From contig OZ316895.1 in NCBI GenBank assembly GCA_973895155.1, forward strand, positions 23,746,001 to 23,810,000: DNA of 64,000 nucleotides, written 5' to 3'. The translations under genes were made by a program, and so were the position numbers. The stretch comes from Marsupella aquatica (lineage: Eukaryota > Marchantiophyta). This document shows positions 27,663 through 40,132 of this stretch, piece after piece (within the stretch, counting starts at the first letter, position 1; each line of letters starts with the position of its first letter). The notes beneath the pieces are model-generated. The model saw only the letters and a list, made by a program, of their open reading frames with translations. It was not told where the DNA came from and made no database searches.

Positions 27663-27735
27663 ATAAGAAATCCATTTATAATGCTGGTATAAGAAATCCA
27701 TTTATAATGAAGGTATAAGAAATACAGTTATAATG
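27663..27735. repeat. 26-bp tandem repeat, three copies
   Basis: ATAAGAAATCCATTTATAAT occurs at 27663, 27689 and (with two changes) 27715. Upstream, 27400-27660 is dense in CATGCA motifs. Confidence 0.85.
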
Positions 27736-28795
27736 CACTGCCAATTGAGAGATTCTGTATGTGCTTTGTCAACTGAAAGGTGACCTCACAGGAAATAGCA
27801 TTAGTAAGTGTTTTTTTTCCTAGCGACTCAACTTGCATGAACGGAACGTTAGTGGATGGCTGATGGGGTCAGATGTTAAGAATATTCTTTATTTGCTTAG
27901 GTTAATTTCTTAAATTTCCCTACATTTAACGATAACTATCGGATTTTGCCTAGTGGGGTCTGTGGGAGGTGGAAAACTGGCTAATCTAAGACACTAAACC
28001 TAGCAAATGTTAATCAAGAGTAACAAGCACTTTTCTGTGAAGTGCAGTCCAGCTATTTTTTTCCACAAGAAAAGGCTCATGTAATGGCAGGTTCTCACTC
28101 TACTTGTCTCCTGGGTTGAGTCTGAAATTCTCAGCAGGGTGGGTTAAGCCATATTTCTCTTCAAACATGAGACGAGACGTTTTTCCCTCGTACTATAGTC
28201 TCTGTGACAACACCATATGCATCATTATGGATGCTTTCGATTGAGAACACAATATGTGGAAAATACAAATAATACATGTACAATTTTTATATATGTACTT
28301 GTCTATGTACGTCTAGACTACATAATAGGACCATTTCCCTTTCTTGTCACCCATGCATTTACCTACTTTGTCCTCTCTGGCTACCCTAGATATAGCACTG
28401 AACAGAGGCTAATTGGCTATCATGCTTTCATTGACGTGTACAGGTATTCATTCATCATATAAGTGTAAGGGCAGACTGTGACACAATCAAGTTCAACGAC
28501 GCTACAGTTAAGTACCAAGAATTGATTCTTCTCCTCACTTAGCAGGGCAAAGTCTTCTGTTGGTCATTTACGAGACAATTGGCGTCGTGGAACAACAGAA
28601 TGTTGGTCATTTTAGAGACAGATGTTGATCCCCTTTGTGAGAGGGCTAAGCTTGATGGACCCCTCTAAGAAGTTTACTGGATTAGCCTCCACAAAACTTT
28701 CCAAGACATGTACTAGATGGACACAGTTTACTACTAATTTTTTGTAGACGTACATTAACGATTATGTCTATGGGTAAAATGGTCAACACTAGTGA

Positions 28796-29005
28796 TTTTG
28801 GAAGACTCTGCACAATGTCTTTAGATCACTCTTTGCATCTTTTTTCAGCAAGAATTGTTTTTGCTCACCCATGCTGTTTGGGTGGAGGTAAATGATCAAA
28901 TCCTGTGGTTTTGGAAGACAATGTGGAGATTGTTCAGGTCATGCTTAGCATTTTTCTTCAGCAAGAGGAATTTTTTCTCAGCCATGTTGCGTGGCTAGAG
29001 TTAAG
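28796..29005. repeat. Degenerate ~113-bp tandem duplication
   Basis: TTTTGGAAGAC at 28796 and 28911 opens two related units that share AATGT, TTCAGCAAGA and a CCCATG/GCCATG..GTGG block. An old duplication in non-coding DNA; an AGTTAAGTACCAAGA block also repeats at about 28507 and 28999. Confidence 0.55.
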
Positions 29006-31239
29006 TACCAAGATTCTTCTCTTTTGCAGGGCAAGGTATTTTCACCACTAGACTCAGAGGATATAGAGAGCTTAACATTGCATCCAAAACCTCCCAAGTT
29101 TCTCTCTTTGGTTCTTTACTGAGTGTACATAAGAGTAACACCTCACCTAGTCTATAGCTGTAGTCATGGTCTGAGCTCAACGTCCTGGTGAACTTGTTGT
29201 GATTGGGCCCAAAAATGAGGCCGGACCATATCCTCCAATTTGTTTTTGCGACTGTGTATTGTGAAAAGTCTTGTATGAAGTATTGCCAAAATACTAGTGT
29301 TCCCCAGTTGCAACCTAAAACCTTTGGTGAGGAGCCTGGTTTGGTAGTTTTCCCGATATTGAATTCTGTATATGAAAATGTTAGTGGGAACCAGGGTTCC
29401 AGCCTCGACAATGTATCCTCAAAAGGGTTAAATATTTGTTTTACACTGCAAATGCTTGAAGTCTGTATTTGCATTTCAAGCCCCCAAATTGGATAGGATC
29501 AGAGTCCATCACGAGATTCCAACTCCACAATTGAGGGCTCCCAGCAAGATGCCTTAGCCAACAGTATACCAATTGCTTTTTCATTACTCTGGAGTAGACC
29601 TAACATTTAAGCCAAGAAAACAATTTTATTACTCTGTAAAAATTCACTCTCACCCTTTTCTTGTCCGCCCTCAGTTCAATTCGTGGTGGGAGTGGGTTCC
29701 AATGGGAACCCGGGTTCCCACAAAGGGGTTCAGTTTCTATCCTAATGCCCCGGATCCACATGCAAGGACACATGGCCATGGACCAAGCCGTGTTGTAAGA
29801 TGGCATGATGCAGATGATCCGAAGCTTGCATCCCTGTCCATGCATGTCACATGCATCCATGACGATGATGATGATGATGCAGATGGCCAGCTCATCACGA
29901 GAGACATGATTGTGGTTGCCATATAGACAGAGGATCCATGCATGGAACCCTTGCCATGTTTGCATCCATGCATGATCTACTGTACTACAAGTACATATTA
30001 TCTACCGTGACAAGAGCTTAGTACAGTACTGTACAGAAGCGTCTCTGGTCTAGTACTGCTGCAAATTAAATCTGCGCCTTGGATTTATCTCCGCGGTACT
30101 CAAATTGGTATGTTATAAAACTTTATTTATTCATTCTTTTTTTTTTTCTTGAAAGGAGTATGTTATACAACTTTATTTGACCAATTTAGTCCAAGCCCGT
30201 GTCAAATGCGGCTTTAAATCGCCATTTCTCCAATGTGGTTGCCTAAAATAACTTCTGGGGCCAATTTTGGGCCAAACATTAAGCCGCACCTCCTGGTACA
30301 AGAGAATGCAGACAGCTCCAGATTACCCTGAGACCTTGAAAATTTTGCTTGACTCGTCGGACACGCAACTACTCCTGCGCCCCCCAACTTGTGAGTCCTG
30401 AACTCTTAGAATACCTAACTGTGCAAGAAAACATCTTTAATACCAGATTTATGATTTTTTCAAGTGGACTTTTTTGAGCCAAAAATTGAACTTGTCATGG
30501 ATGTTGGTCCATGAAGCTTACTAATGGCATTTCATGTCAGGTGAGTGACCAAAGAAAGTAATGTAAAACCCTCCCATGAGGGCATTGTCCCAAATGAAAG
30601 AAGGAAAGATGTTCAGTTTGAATTGGGAGAATGTTTGGGATGGAGGTGATCTGGTTTTCTGGTTTAAATGCTTTGGATTTTATGTGTCTACCTAATTTAA
30701 GTAGGTGAGACAGCACAATGCCCTAGATCAGAGCATCTCCCACTCAGTGGGGTTTTGCTTACTGGGCACAGTAAATACCCGGTCTGACAATGAAAGTACT
30801 TTCTAGTTCATTGTAGGTAATTATCATGGCCTGCTGGAAACAGCCCCAACCCTGATGAGGTCATTTCTCTTAGAGCATTCATCAGCAGTTGAGAATTGTA
30901 GATTGAAATGTTGGAAACCTAGCAACAAGTCCAGTAGAAAGTAGACAGTCTTTCACATATAGATCCAGTAATAAAAGAACCAATTCATGAAGATCTGATA
31001 GCATTCATGTGAATGGGTTGGACCTGAAGTTTTGTATTTTCTTTGCCGGGTGTGGTTTACACCCCCTTACAGCAACATAACTCTGTTGGGTGGAGATGCT
31101 CTAACCTATGAAGGGCATTAGATGAATGCCCAACATCAAAACTACTCTAAGTGACTGGTGCTAGGATAGAAAGGCCCCAAAAATGGAGGGTTGAAATATC
31201 ACAAGAAGCTATATTCTTGCCTTGAAAAGTATTTGGTCC
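29006..31239. other. Intergenic, no gene seen
   Basis: A (GAT)n run lies at about 29861-29878 and CATGCA motifs cluster at 29755-29975. A 14-bp perfect palindrome of GTAC type lies at 30021-30034. No gene supported. Confidence 0.35.
30021..30034. repeat. Perfect 14-bp palindrome GTACAGTACTGTAC
   Basis: Self-complementary with three GTAC/AGTACT-type cores, like the symmetric sites at 5996-6028 and 9938-9961. No promoter seen beside it. Confidence 0.5.
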
Positions 31240-31710
31240 ATCAAGTCCCCAGGTCAAACCCTCAGTCAAACCTTGTGGTTACAAAAATTAAGGCACTTTC
31301 ATAATGGTCTCTAGAGTTTAGGTGAAAATAGAATAAAAACATCTCTTCATGGCCACAAGCTAACTTACACCTATAAAAGGATGAAGTGTTGACAAGCAAA
31401 GGAAAGGGAAGGGCATGGCAGAGAAAACATGAGTACTACTAATATTCTGTACTACAGTAGACGTGGAAAGCTCGAGCAAATCTAGAGGTACATCAAGTAT
31501 ATCTCTCTGAAAGCTTGAGCAAAGTCAAGGGTCCATCAATTACATCTCTACAAAAATTAAGGCCATTCATTCATGGACTTTAGAGGTCAGTGAAAATAAA
31601 ATAATATACCCCATTTAGGAGTCCATCAAGTATATCTTCAAAACTCTTAAGGCCAACTGTCTGTGGTTCCTAGAGGTTAGTGAAATGAGCTTAAAATATC
31701 TCCTCATGGC
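31240..31710. repeat. Degenerate ~100-bp array, about four copies
   Basis: Units share (G)GTCCATCAAGTATATCTC, AAAATTAAGGCC, and (C/T)TAGAGGTTAGTGAAAAT-like blocks, near 31240-31330, 31490-31560, 31545-31617 and 31620-31700. The last unit and the first are each followed by related A/G-rich GACAAG..GGGAAGGG tails (31392-31420, 31740-31762). Confidence 0.6.
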
Positions 31711-31762
31711 CAGAAGCCAACACCTGTAAAGGTGAAGAGTCGACAAGGGAAGGGAAGGGAAC

Positions 31763-32005
31763 AATGTATTTTTTTTTTGAGGTTTTTACTTTCTGGCAGA
31801 GTGGCTAATGTACTCAAAATATTTATTATTTGATTATTTTCTTGACTATCTATATAAGGATGACCATTAGATTCTGGCCGGGACCTGTGATTAGGTGTAA
31901 CACTGGCTAATGACATTGACAAATATTAGCGAATTTTCGGCTAAAATGGCGAAAGGTTTTTTGGGGGAGGTGTAATTTGGCGAATTTTCGCCATTAAAAT
32001 AAACG
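31763..32005. mobile_element. Small non-autonomous insertion, ~240 bp
   Basis: The segment 31402-31481 (AAGGGAAGGGCATGG.. to GAAAGCTCGAGC) is repeated at about 31745-31762 plus 32011-32105, but the second copy is split by about 240 bp. The split segment contains the dispersed sequence also found at the left edge of the window, so it behaves like an insertion. A T run (31771-31779) near its left end would be a poly(A) tail if the element is a minus-strand retroposon. GGCGAA-TT-TTCGCC (31979-31992) can form a hairpin. No coding capacity; class unresolved. Confidence 0.55.
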
Positions 32006-32175
32006 GTGAAAGGAGAAGGGCGCGGTGACGAAAACACGAGTACTACAGTACTACTCTACTCTACTAGTCTGTATGTACCATGGCAGACTCTGAAAGCTCG
32101 AGCGGGAACGAAAAGAAAGTAATCGAATGTAACAACATTTACGTCGTCGTCTGTGTATCGAGAAACAGCAGCAAT

Positions 32176-32289
32176 GCGCTTCGATGTCGGCCTTGACGAC
32201 ACAGGTCAGAAATGCGCTTCGATGTCGGCCTTGACGAGGAAGGTCAGAAATGCGCTTCCATGCGGGCCTTGAAGACAAAGGTGCGGGCC
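32176..32289. repeat. 38-bp tandem repeat, three copies
   Basis: Units start GCGCTTC at 32176, 32214 and 32252. The first two are almost identical and the third diverged. A GCC/GCTGCT triplet run follows at about 32290-32330. It lies in the upstream region of the U-box gene. Confidence 0.85.
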
Positions 32290-33704
32290 CCCTCCGCCGC
32301 CGCTGCTGCTGCTGCTTCTGCTGCTGCTGCTATTTGGGACCCGATGAACAACGACAACGCCGACAGGAATGAGGACTAGTAGTCTAGTACTGAATGAACT
32401 ACTGCGATTCGGATTCGGGAAAAGGAATGGAACGGAATGGAACGTGAGGGAGTGGGGCCTCTGATCGTGCATGGCTGCGAGGATGAACGAGGCGTGACGT
32501 TGCTGAGGGCCCGAGCAACAGAAACAATGGGAACAGGGGAAACGGAATGGGGAATGTCGAACAGGCGAGTGACGGAGCGGGTGTTGTTGGTGGTCTGGCG
32601 CTGTCCACGAGAATGGCCGAGTTGTGACGTTTTTGGTTGGACGGATGGAATTATCGCAGCGGCCTCGGATTGCTTGATTTGTTGAGACGTTTTGGTTCTG
32701 GTCTGGGGAGGCTGTAGATGGGGCAGAGTTATGATATGGTGTTGAGTCACTGGTGTTGTTGTTGTTGGCACGATTGATTTGGTGGCGAGGCGGAAATCGC
32801 ACTGAATGCGTGCGCGGAGTAGCAATTGCAGATTGGATTGTGATGGCCATAGGAACTCCGTCGTTCTGCTGGAGGTAGGGATGATTGTGGTTATATTTGC
32901 TTCAAGGTTCTGTTTGATGAGTTGCCAGGGTTCTCGTGCGTAGCGGATTGAAAATGTCACTTATGTCTAATGATTTTGGCAGAGAGAGAGAGATTGAAGG
33001 CTTAAACTGTTAGGTTTTTATTTTGGGGCGAAGAAGAGAGGTTTCGACTGAGTGGATGGGCGTAATCGCAGACATTGGTGAACCTTAGTTCCTCAATCGT
33101 CTTCCCTCTGGTTCGTAGTGGTCGATAGCGACAATGGGCCTTACAGGGGATTTTTTGCTTCTGTCCCCTTTTTTCTGCGTTTTACAATTTCCTGGGGATG
33201 TTTGAGAAACGTTGGACATCGTATCCGGTTGCTCCGTTGTATATGTGTCACTCCCTCGTTTGCTTTCCAGAAGGATGTGGTGGCTTATGACTGATTATGT
33301 GCGCTAATCGGGAGGGAATGAGCGAAATTCATTTAAATTTATGTTCGATGTCCGGATCGCAGAGAATGAGGAAGACTCTAATTACCAGAAGTGATGAGCA
33401 ACTTCCGTTTCAGATGCAGCAGTGGAAAGATGACCGAATGCTGTACGACGAGGCTGTTTGGGGCTAGCAGTGGACGACTAGTTGGCGCTTGTGGTGCATA
33501 CAAGCCGAAGCCTGCTCGCAAATTGCGATGGACGTTAGGGGGAATGGTTGAGTGGAGTGGAAGCTCTTCAAGAACTCGAAAGAAGTGATTGTCCTTTGGA
33601 AAGCTGGGAAAAGTTACAAGAGCAGGACGGGAGGAGGGCCTAGGCTAGGATCTGCACCGAGGAGGGTGCAGGGTGGGAGCAAAATCGGTCGTATCTGGCC
33701 ATCG
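32290..33704. other. U-box gene upstream region
   Basis: A 214-codon minus frame (32206-32850) is low-complexity (Ser, Pro, His, Asn) and includes the triplet run, so I do not call it. The stretch most likely holds the promoter and a long 5' UTR of the U-box gene. Confidence 0.4.
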
Positions 33705-36700
33705 ATGGGATCAGAAGATCTCGATATGGCAGGTGGAGGGCCTTCACAAAGAGTAGATATAGGGTTGAATTCTCTCTCAGGGCGGGTGGTGCAGCAGCAA
33801 GACCAGTTTTCTAGAAACATGCCAGGGCCGAAAAGACCAGATGCAGTCAAGAAACCCCGCCCGGGCGAGGCATTCGGAGACTATTCCGACCCCCAAAAGT
33901 TTATTGGGAGAGAACGACCAGGCTTTTTGCAAAGCGCAGCAGATAGGGATTACAGAGAAGGTGGCGGAGCAGAAGGCTTCCATCTCGAACACAGATTGCA
34001 GCACAAAGATAGCGGACAGGATGAAGACGAGCGGAAAAATATGTATGGAGGGAATCAAATTACAGGGCTGGGCATGGGACGGGACCAAGATTGGGGCGGG
34101 GGTGGTGGGGGAGATAGCAGGGGAGTCGGTCCGGAGGGGGATTACAGAGACATGGGCGTTCGTGGAGATGTGAGTGAGGTTTCCCAAAGCGAAGGAACGG
34201 AGGAGGAGGATGACGACGATGGCGACATGAATGGCCAGGGGGAGGGTGGGGTAGTTGGAGATCGAAGCAGAGATATGGTGCTTGGGGAAAGGGCCATTCC
34301 GCACCCGCAAATGACATCGATGGAGACCCGAATGAGGCAAGATTCTAGCGTGGAGTCCCGAGGCGGAGTGGAAGGTTTTCAACGGTCCGGTTCGGACAGA
34401 GATAGGGGCGTGAAAGGCCCTTCGAACAGCTCTCCATCGTTCGGACTATACCTGCAGCCGTCGTCGCAAGCGGCCGGGCTCCAATTTATCCAATATTCAT
34501 CGCAATCACAGCCTGGAGGTCAAATGGCGTCACATGTGGACGCCAATGCAGCTCAAAATGGCGGGATGGGAGGAGCGGGAGGCGTCGGTCAAGGGATCCC
34601 TGGTGCCTACGGCATGAGAGGGGTGGAGACCGGTATTTCGAGGGATTCTTACGCCAAGGGCGTTGCAGCTAGAGATAATTCCATGGGGACCTCCCTTCAT
34701 GACCAGCAGCAATCTCAAGGGCAGCAAGGGCAGCAAGGGCATTCGCTTCACGAGAATCTCCAATCTTCGGAAGAGAATTACTACACATCTCTCCTGAATT
34801 CCACGGGTTCTAATAACAGCGTGCAGAAAGGGCATCACGATATGCGAAATGACGTGGGAAGTCCTGGCCAGAAGCGGAATTCGAGAATGATGGAGCCTCC
34901 CATGGCTGTAGAACGCTCTCTGCGGAGCATCCTCTCCGATCCTGTCTCGTACTACCTCTGGCCATTCTCACAAACCGTACGCAAGAGAAGTTGAATGTTA
35001 AAATGTTTTACTTTTTGGGTTTACTAGTGTTAATGGTTTTCAAAACTTGCATTGATCTGTGGATGTTCGATATTCGATAGAAAGAGAAATTGCAGTCCAT
35101 ATGGTAGAAGACTCATAAAATTCAAGAGAGACTTGAAGGAAAGGTCTCGTTATTGATTGAAAAGGAGAGAAAGAGGCTAAATAGTTCAGAAACTTCTCGG
35201 TCTCGTTTTGACCGCTTTTCATGCATTTTATTTAGAACGTGGAAAGCTAGTTTTGTGGATGTCGTTATTCCTGTTCTCTTGTCATGAATCCCAATTCTCC
35301 TACTTTTTGTTGGTTGGGGTTTGACGCTTCATGTTTTGAATCTACTTGAACGGATCTGTTGATGCTTGCATTTACTTCTTTTCCTACGACCACTCTTCAA
35401 GCCAATTCTCTGAAGGCCGATTTTCATGCCAATTGTCTGTAACAGCTGATGCAGTTTCTATATTTCACTTCGTGTAGCCCTCGAGCTCTTTCACCCTTCT
35501 GGATTCTTGATATGTACCCCAAGGTGCAGTGGTCGTGTTGTCAAATAAGCTAGACATTCACTTTCCTTCTTGAAAATGTTCTTACCCCTTTCTCTGCTGG
35601 TAACTTTCCAGGGGCCAACTTATGGAAGATGCGACAATCTTTACCTGTGGACACTCCTTCGGTGGTATAGGTTTACAGCAAGTTATTGCTTCGGTAAGTT
35701 CAATTCTCTCCAGACATTTCCGAGCACATTTCATTTGCACTTGTTAGGAAACAAGCTTTGCTGCAGAGAGGTCCGGACTTCGCTCACTGCCAGTGCGGCC
35801 CAATGCATTGTAGGATATGCGGCCTAGTGGTTATTAGTACGCACTGCCGCGCATATTGGCGCAGGTTCAAGGCAGTGAGTTTTATTTTTGTGTTCACCTA
35901 AAGGACCATCAAAATCGAAATTGAAAGCACAAATAAAAAATCTGGAAAACAACAGCAGAATTCAAATATAAACAGTATAAACAGTAACAGCTTCGCCACA
36001 ATATTTGCCAAACAAGTTCTTTTGCGGCAAGCTTGACGCAGGAATGATAAGCCGAAAGTTGGTTCTATTTATTTTGCAGAATATATGTATCACGTGCGGA
36101 ACGGCAGTGCGGACTACTTCTATGGCAGTAAATTATGGTGAGATTGCATTCGGACCACAGGTTGTTTCGGTCTAGTCTACTCTGGACATTGTGGTATGTG
36201 GTGATATGTATGTTAGAGTGACTGAAGGCGAGTAAGCAAACCTTGGCCTTGTTTCGAGGGTGTTCATGGCCAGTTTTATTATCTGTAAGCGGACTTCCAG
36301 CTTCTGGTCGCTTCTCGTTCTACACAAGTCAGAAATTTCCTGTGTCATTTTAGGATTGCAATCGTTACTATTTCTTGAATCTTCATGGTTACACTTATTG
36401 ATGAGTTCAAAAATATGGCATGCAGCTATAAGAGCAGCTGTGCAGGCTTACAAACGTGAAGAGGAAAGCTTTCCGTCGGTGGCCAAGCCTGTGAAGCGGA
36501 GGAGGGACCGTCCTGAGCAGGTTATAGAACTCTGTGTCTTAGCTATTTGGCAAATAAGCTTGCGCTTAGATGTTTGCAAAAAGATAGCTTGATATTGTAT
36601 CCAGAACTCTGAATCCAGATGATTTTACAGGATGGAATGTCAGATCGGCAGCCGTCAGATGGGAACCGCTCCAAGGGCGTGCAATTTCCATTTGTTGTCA

Positions 36701-37586
36701 CTGATCGTGTACTGATTAAGGTTGGTGGTGTTTCCTTATAGCTCCCTGAATTCATTGAGATAAAAAAATTAGTTGAAGTCTGATAGTTTGCAGGTATTAT
36801 CTGACACTGGTCAATGGACAATTTCGTGATAACTTGATTTTTTGATTTATTTTATGAGGGTTTGCTGTTTGTTTCTTTACACATTAGAACCAGGAGTAGA
36901 CCCTTTTAATTTTTTAGAAACTTAATTTTCTCCAGTTTAATCACCCACTTGGATGTTTTGTATTTTGATGTCTTTTTTCACTTGGTGAAGATAGTGGGAG
37001 ACTCTTTTAGAATGTCTCATTTGACTCTTTTAGATTGTTTCATCTTTTAGATTCTCTCGTCAATGAAAATTTTGCAGGGCAATAAACGTACACCAGAACG
37101 TTTTGTTGGTCGTGAGGCAGTGATAACCAACCAGTGCTTAAATGGCTGGTGAGTCGTTCAAGAGTAGCCCGTTGATTTCTTGCAGCATAACCTGCTTGTA
37201 ATGAATTGTTTCTAGTATGTGGTCGCCTCTGACAAGGCCTACAAAAATATAATTTACTGACTACCTGGAAGTCCAAAAATTGCCAAACACATAATCATTA
37301 ATTCAGCAGCCGCTGTTCACGAGGAGGATTAGAGCTACGTTGATAAAGTTTCAGTTCAATCAGGGGAGGAAAGAAAACAGTTTTGGATCGAAACAGTGTT
37401 AGACCAGCACAAGTGCTGATCTTTCTTTTGATGGATGGATTGAACTCACATATATCAATTATTTTCAGGTACCTGGTGAGAACATTGGACAATGGGGAAA
37501 GCGTACGATTGCAATATCGCTCGTTGCAAAAACTGGGAGGTCAGCCGTCTCCAAATACGGCACATTTGGGGCCTGGCTGGCTTTAA
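33705..37586 (+). CDS. U-box E3 ubiquitin ligase, PUB62/63-like (7 exons)
   Basis: Exons rebuilt by reading: 33705-34948, 35612-35693, 36080-36137, 36426-36520, 36631-36720, 37078-37148, 37469-37586 (stop TAA), all GT-AG with the frame kept; 585 aa. The N-terminal 400 residues are disordered: Gly run near 131-136, acidic run near 162-175, Gln-rich near 334-347. A U-box spans about residues 403-475: SLRSILSDPV, MEDATIFTCGHSFGG, ICITCGTAV, VNYAIRAAVQAYKREEE. After a basic RRRDR stretch a second conserved region (about 509-568) reads VQFPFVVTDRVLIKGNKR, RFVGREAVITNQCLNGWY and SVRLQYRSLQKL, which I know from PUB62/63-type plant proteins. U-boxes bind E2 enzymes and ubiquitinate targets; substrates are unknown here. 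The start is uncertain: the frame also has an ATG at 33552, but the 51 residues it adds look like translated leader. The donor of intron 1 (GTACTA) is weak. Confidence 0.85.
35815..35885 (+). repeat. tRNA-like A/B boxes, possible SINE head
   Basis: GCGGCCTAGTGG (35819-35830) resembles a pol III A box and GGTTCAAGGC (35864-35873) a B box, about 42 bp apart. It lies in intron 2 of the U-box gene. No clean cloverleaf or flanking duplications were found, so a SINE remnant or tRNA pseudogene are both possible. Confidence 0.35.
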
Positions 37587-40132
37587 TTGTAGGTTAGTAA
37601 GAAAACTTTATTTTGAGAAGTTGCACTACGGGTTGGTGCCATGGGGCATTTTGTGCCCTGTGTCTATGATTTGGAAACGGGAGTAGACGATGAAATTTTT
37701 TGCATCACAATGATGTGGATGTTCACGAGGACCCAATAGTCTTGACCATTATATTCATTTGAAAAGCCATGTCATGTCTCATATTCAACCTGTGTGTACC
37801 TCATTTCTACTATCTTTCTTCTTGGGTTTCTTTGCTCAGTAATCAATGGGAGGGAATTCACTCGAGCGTATTTTATAGCATTGATGTACGGAATGTGCAA
37901 CCATGGAAGATGTTGGTTAGAAATGCTGAAGCAGGTGTGTCACACACGTCTTCCCTTTAGTATGAGGTCCTTGGGGGATGCAGTTGATACTGTTTGTTAC
38001 GAGTCGCCACTGGTAAGGCAGGGGAAATATGTTGCTGAGTTTGGCTTGACTAGAAGGATGTTCTTTTCCACAAGATGTTGCTGCCTTTTGGTTGGAGGTG
38101 AGTTTTTTGTCCGGCCTGGTCGCAGTTTCGTCAGTTAATCTTATAACATTTTCGATGCGTGCAGGAACATGTTGTTGGTAAGGCCTGTGAATTTATGTGC
38201 CGGTGGATTCTCAATGAAGGTTTCAATTAAGGACGGACCTAGAGAACTCCTCCCAGCGTGCGTGGAATGAAAGAAGGGAGGTTCAGCGGAGGAGGTGCAA
38301 CGAAGCTGCAATTACAGCAAGGTTCATCTGTTCCTCCATACGACTTGTCCACGGTCGATCGATGGCAATCACACAAACATGTGCAGAATCGTTATACTGA
38401 GATATCCTCATTTTCTTGAGGAAAGTTTTGTTTGCTGATTAAGCTCAGCACTGACCGGAAGTTGTACATAGATCAGTTGCCTTGGTTCACAGGTCATTCC
38501 AACCTATTGTGTGGAACTTTTAGGTGCACACACACAGGGGGATGATGTAGGGGAGGGTGTCAACCCTGAGCACTATAGACAGTGCCTCTAGTTCTGCACA
38601 GAGCCTTACCTATTATTAATCACCCTATAGAGATCTTGTAGCCTCCACAAAGTGGGTCAAACATGTGATATGGGTTGCAGTTGTAAGAGTACTGTCCATG
38701 TACAATACTCATTCTTTAGCTTTGAAGCTTATCTGGAGGTAAAACCTTTGATACGCATTACTCTCAAGATTGCAGCTTACTGCTTCTAAGTGATCTTATG
38801 CCTCTTCGAAGTGATCTTACCCTTTATTTGGCACGGACAGTGGGTAGATGTGCTCTATTTCTTGGAACTTTGTAATCTTCAATTTTGAAAACTCTGTACA
38901 GCATACGTATGGCATGGGAAAGTGCACCAAACTTTAGGGTCGTCGTAATTACAACGATGAATGATTCCTAGTAACTTGTCGTTTCAAGTCGTTTCAATGC
39001 TACGATGAATGATTCCTACAGTGGTTTTATCTTGCTAGTCTAAAAGTATTTCTTCTAGTAGTTTTGTTAACTCAGGTAAGTTGGATGATGTATGATTGAT
39101 TCTTTTAGTAAAGAATTTCACAAACCGGGGTGGGTTACAAAGTGAGTGACGATAAGGTCCGAGTGCGTTCAAAACCTGCATCACAGCTAGTCAGTGCCCA
39201 CCCTTCTCTGAAATGGTATAATAGGCTTATATAAAACTCGGACTCTTCAATTCATTTCAATTGAAGAACTAATTCAAGATTTCTTGTGAACAGGAGGCTA
39301 TGAGAAATATACGTTCAGTACATTATCCGCCAATCAGAAACGCAAATCATCGGGCCAAACACGTACAGAGAAACGTGTGTAAGTTTTCATTGGAGTTTGG
39401 GGTTCTACTCCTCATCTGTCAAAAGTTACAAATACTGAATTTTTCCGTTTCTATAGAATTGACGTCACTTAATTCAGAAGGGAGACCCACAATCTGTAGG
39501 ATGGATATACGCACTCAAATCCCTACTACATTGTTCAGAACGGTGAGACACGTTCACTAAACTACATCAGTTTCCAGGTATACAGCTTAATGGTCAAAAC
39601 GACCACGAACACTGTTCCAGCCTGCAAATGCGCCTAGTGCTTAGGACTGCGGGAAGGTTCACAGAATGATTGCAATACTACATGATTATGCCCACACAAA
39701 AGTTTCCCCATAGCAAGACAAACTTTTGGCTCAGAAATAAAACTTCATTGAAAGCATCGACCCGGCCTTCAGTGCCCGAATCCCTACCTCACAATTTCAT
39801 CACCTGACTATTGAGATGGTTCCAATCCAGATACCGAAAACAAAATGATTTGTTTCCTACAGTGACTTACACTGTTGCCATAGATATACACAGAAAGCTA
39901 TTGCCAAGACAAGAATCAGGAGACATGTCTCACGAACAGCAAACGTCACTTGAACTAGTACAACAAAACGCCATGCGGCAGCTCGGGACACCAATGGTAA
40001 CGATGGATCAGAACTTCGTTCACGTATAGACTTCTCGTCTCTCTGTCTGTATTACTAAAGCCTTAACTATCCTGGAAAACTACAACCCACCCAGGGGTTC
40101 CGATGAAGTAGAAGCGAAACAAACTGCTTAGC
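37587..40132. other. Between the U-box and P1 genes
   Basis: The two genes converge. The first part should be the U-box 3' UTR and the last part the P1 3' UTR. Short plus frames at 37794-38138, 39300-39560 and 39811-40029 match no family. No repeats stand out. Confidence 0.4.

Noticed and set aside
32206-32850. 214-codon minus frame upstream of the U-box gene
   Set aside because: Ser/Pro/Asn/His low complexity with a triplet run and part of a 38-bp repeat; probably the antisense of the U-box leader.
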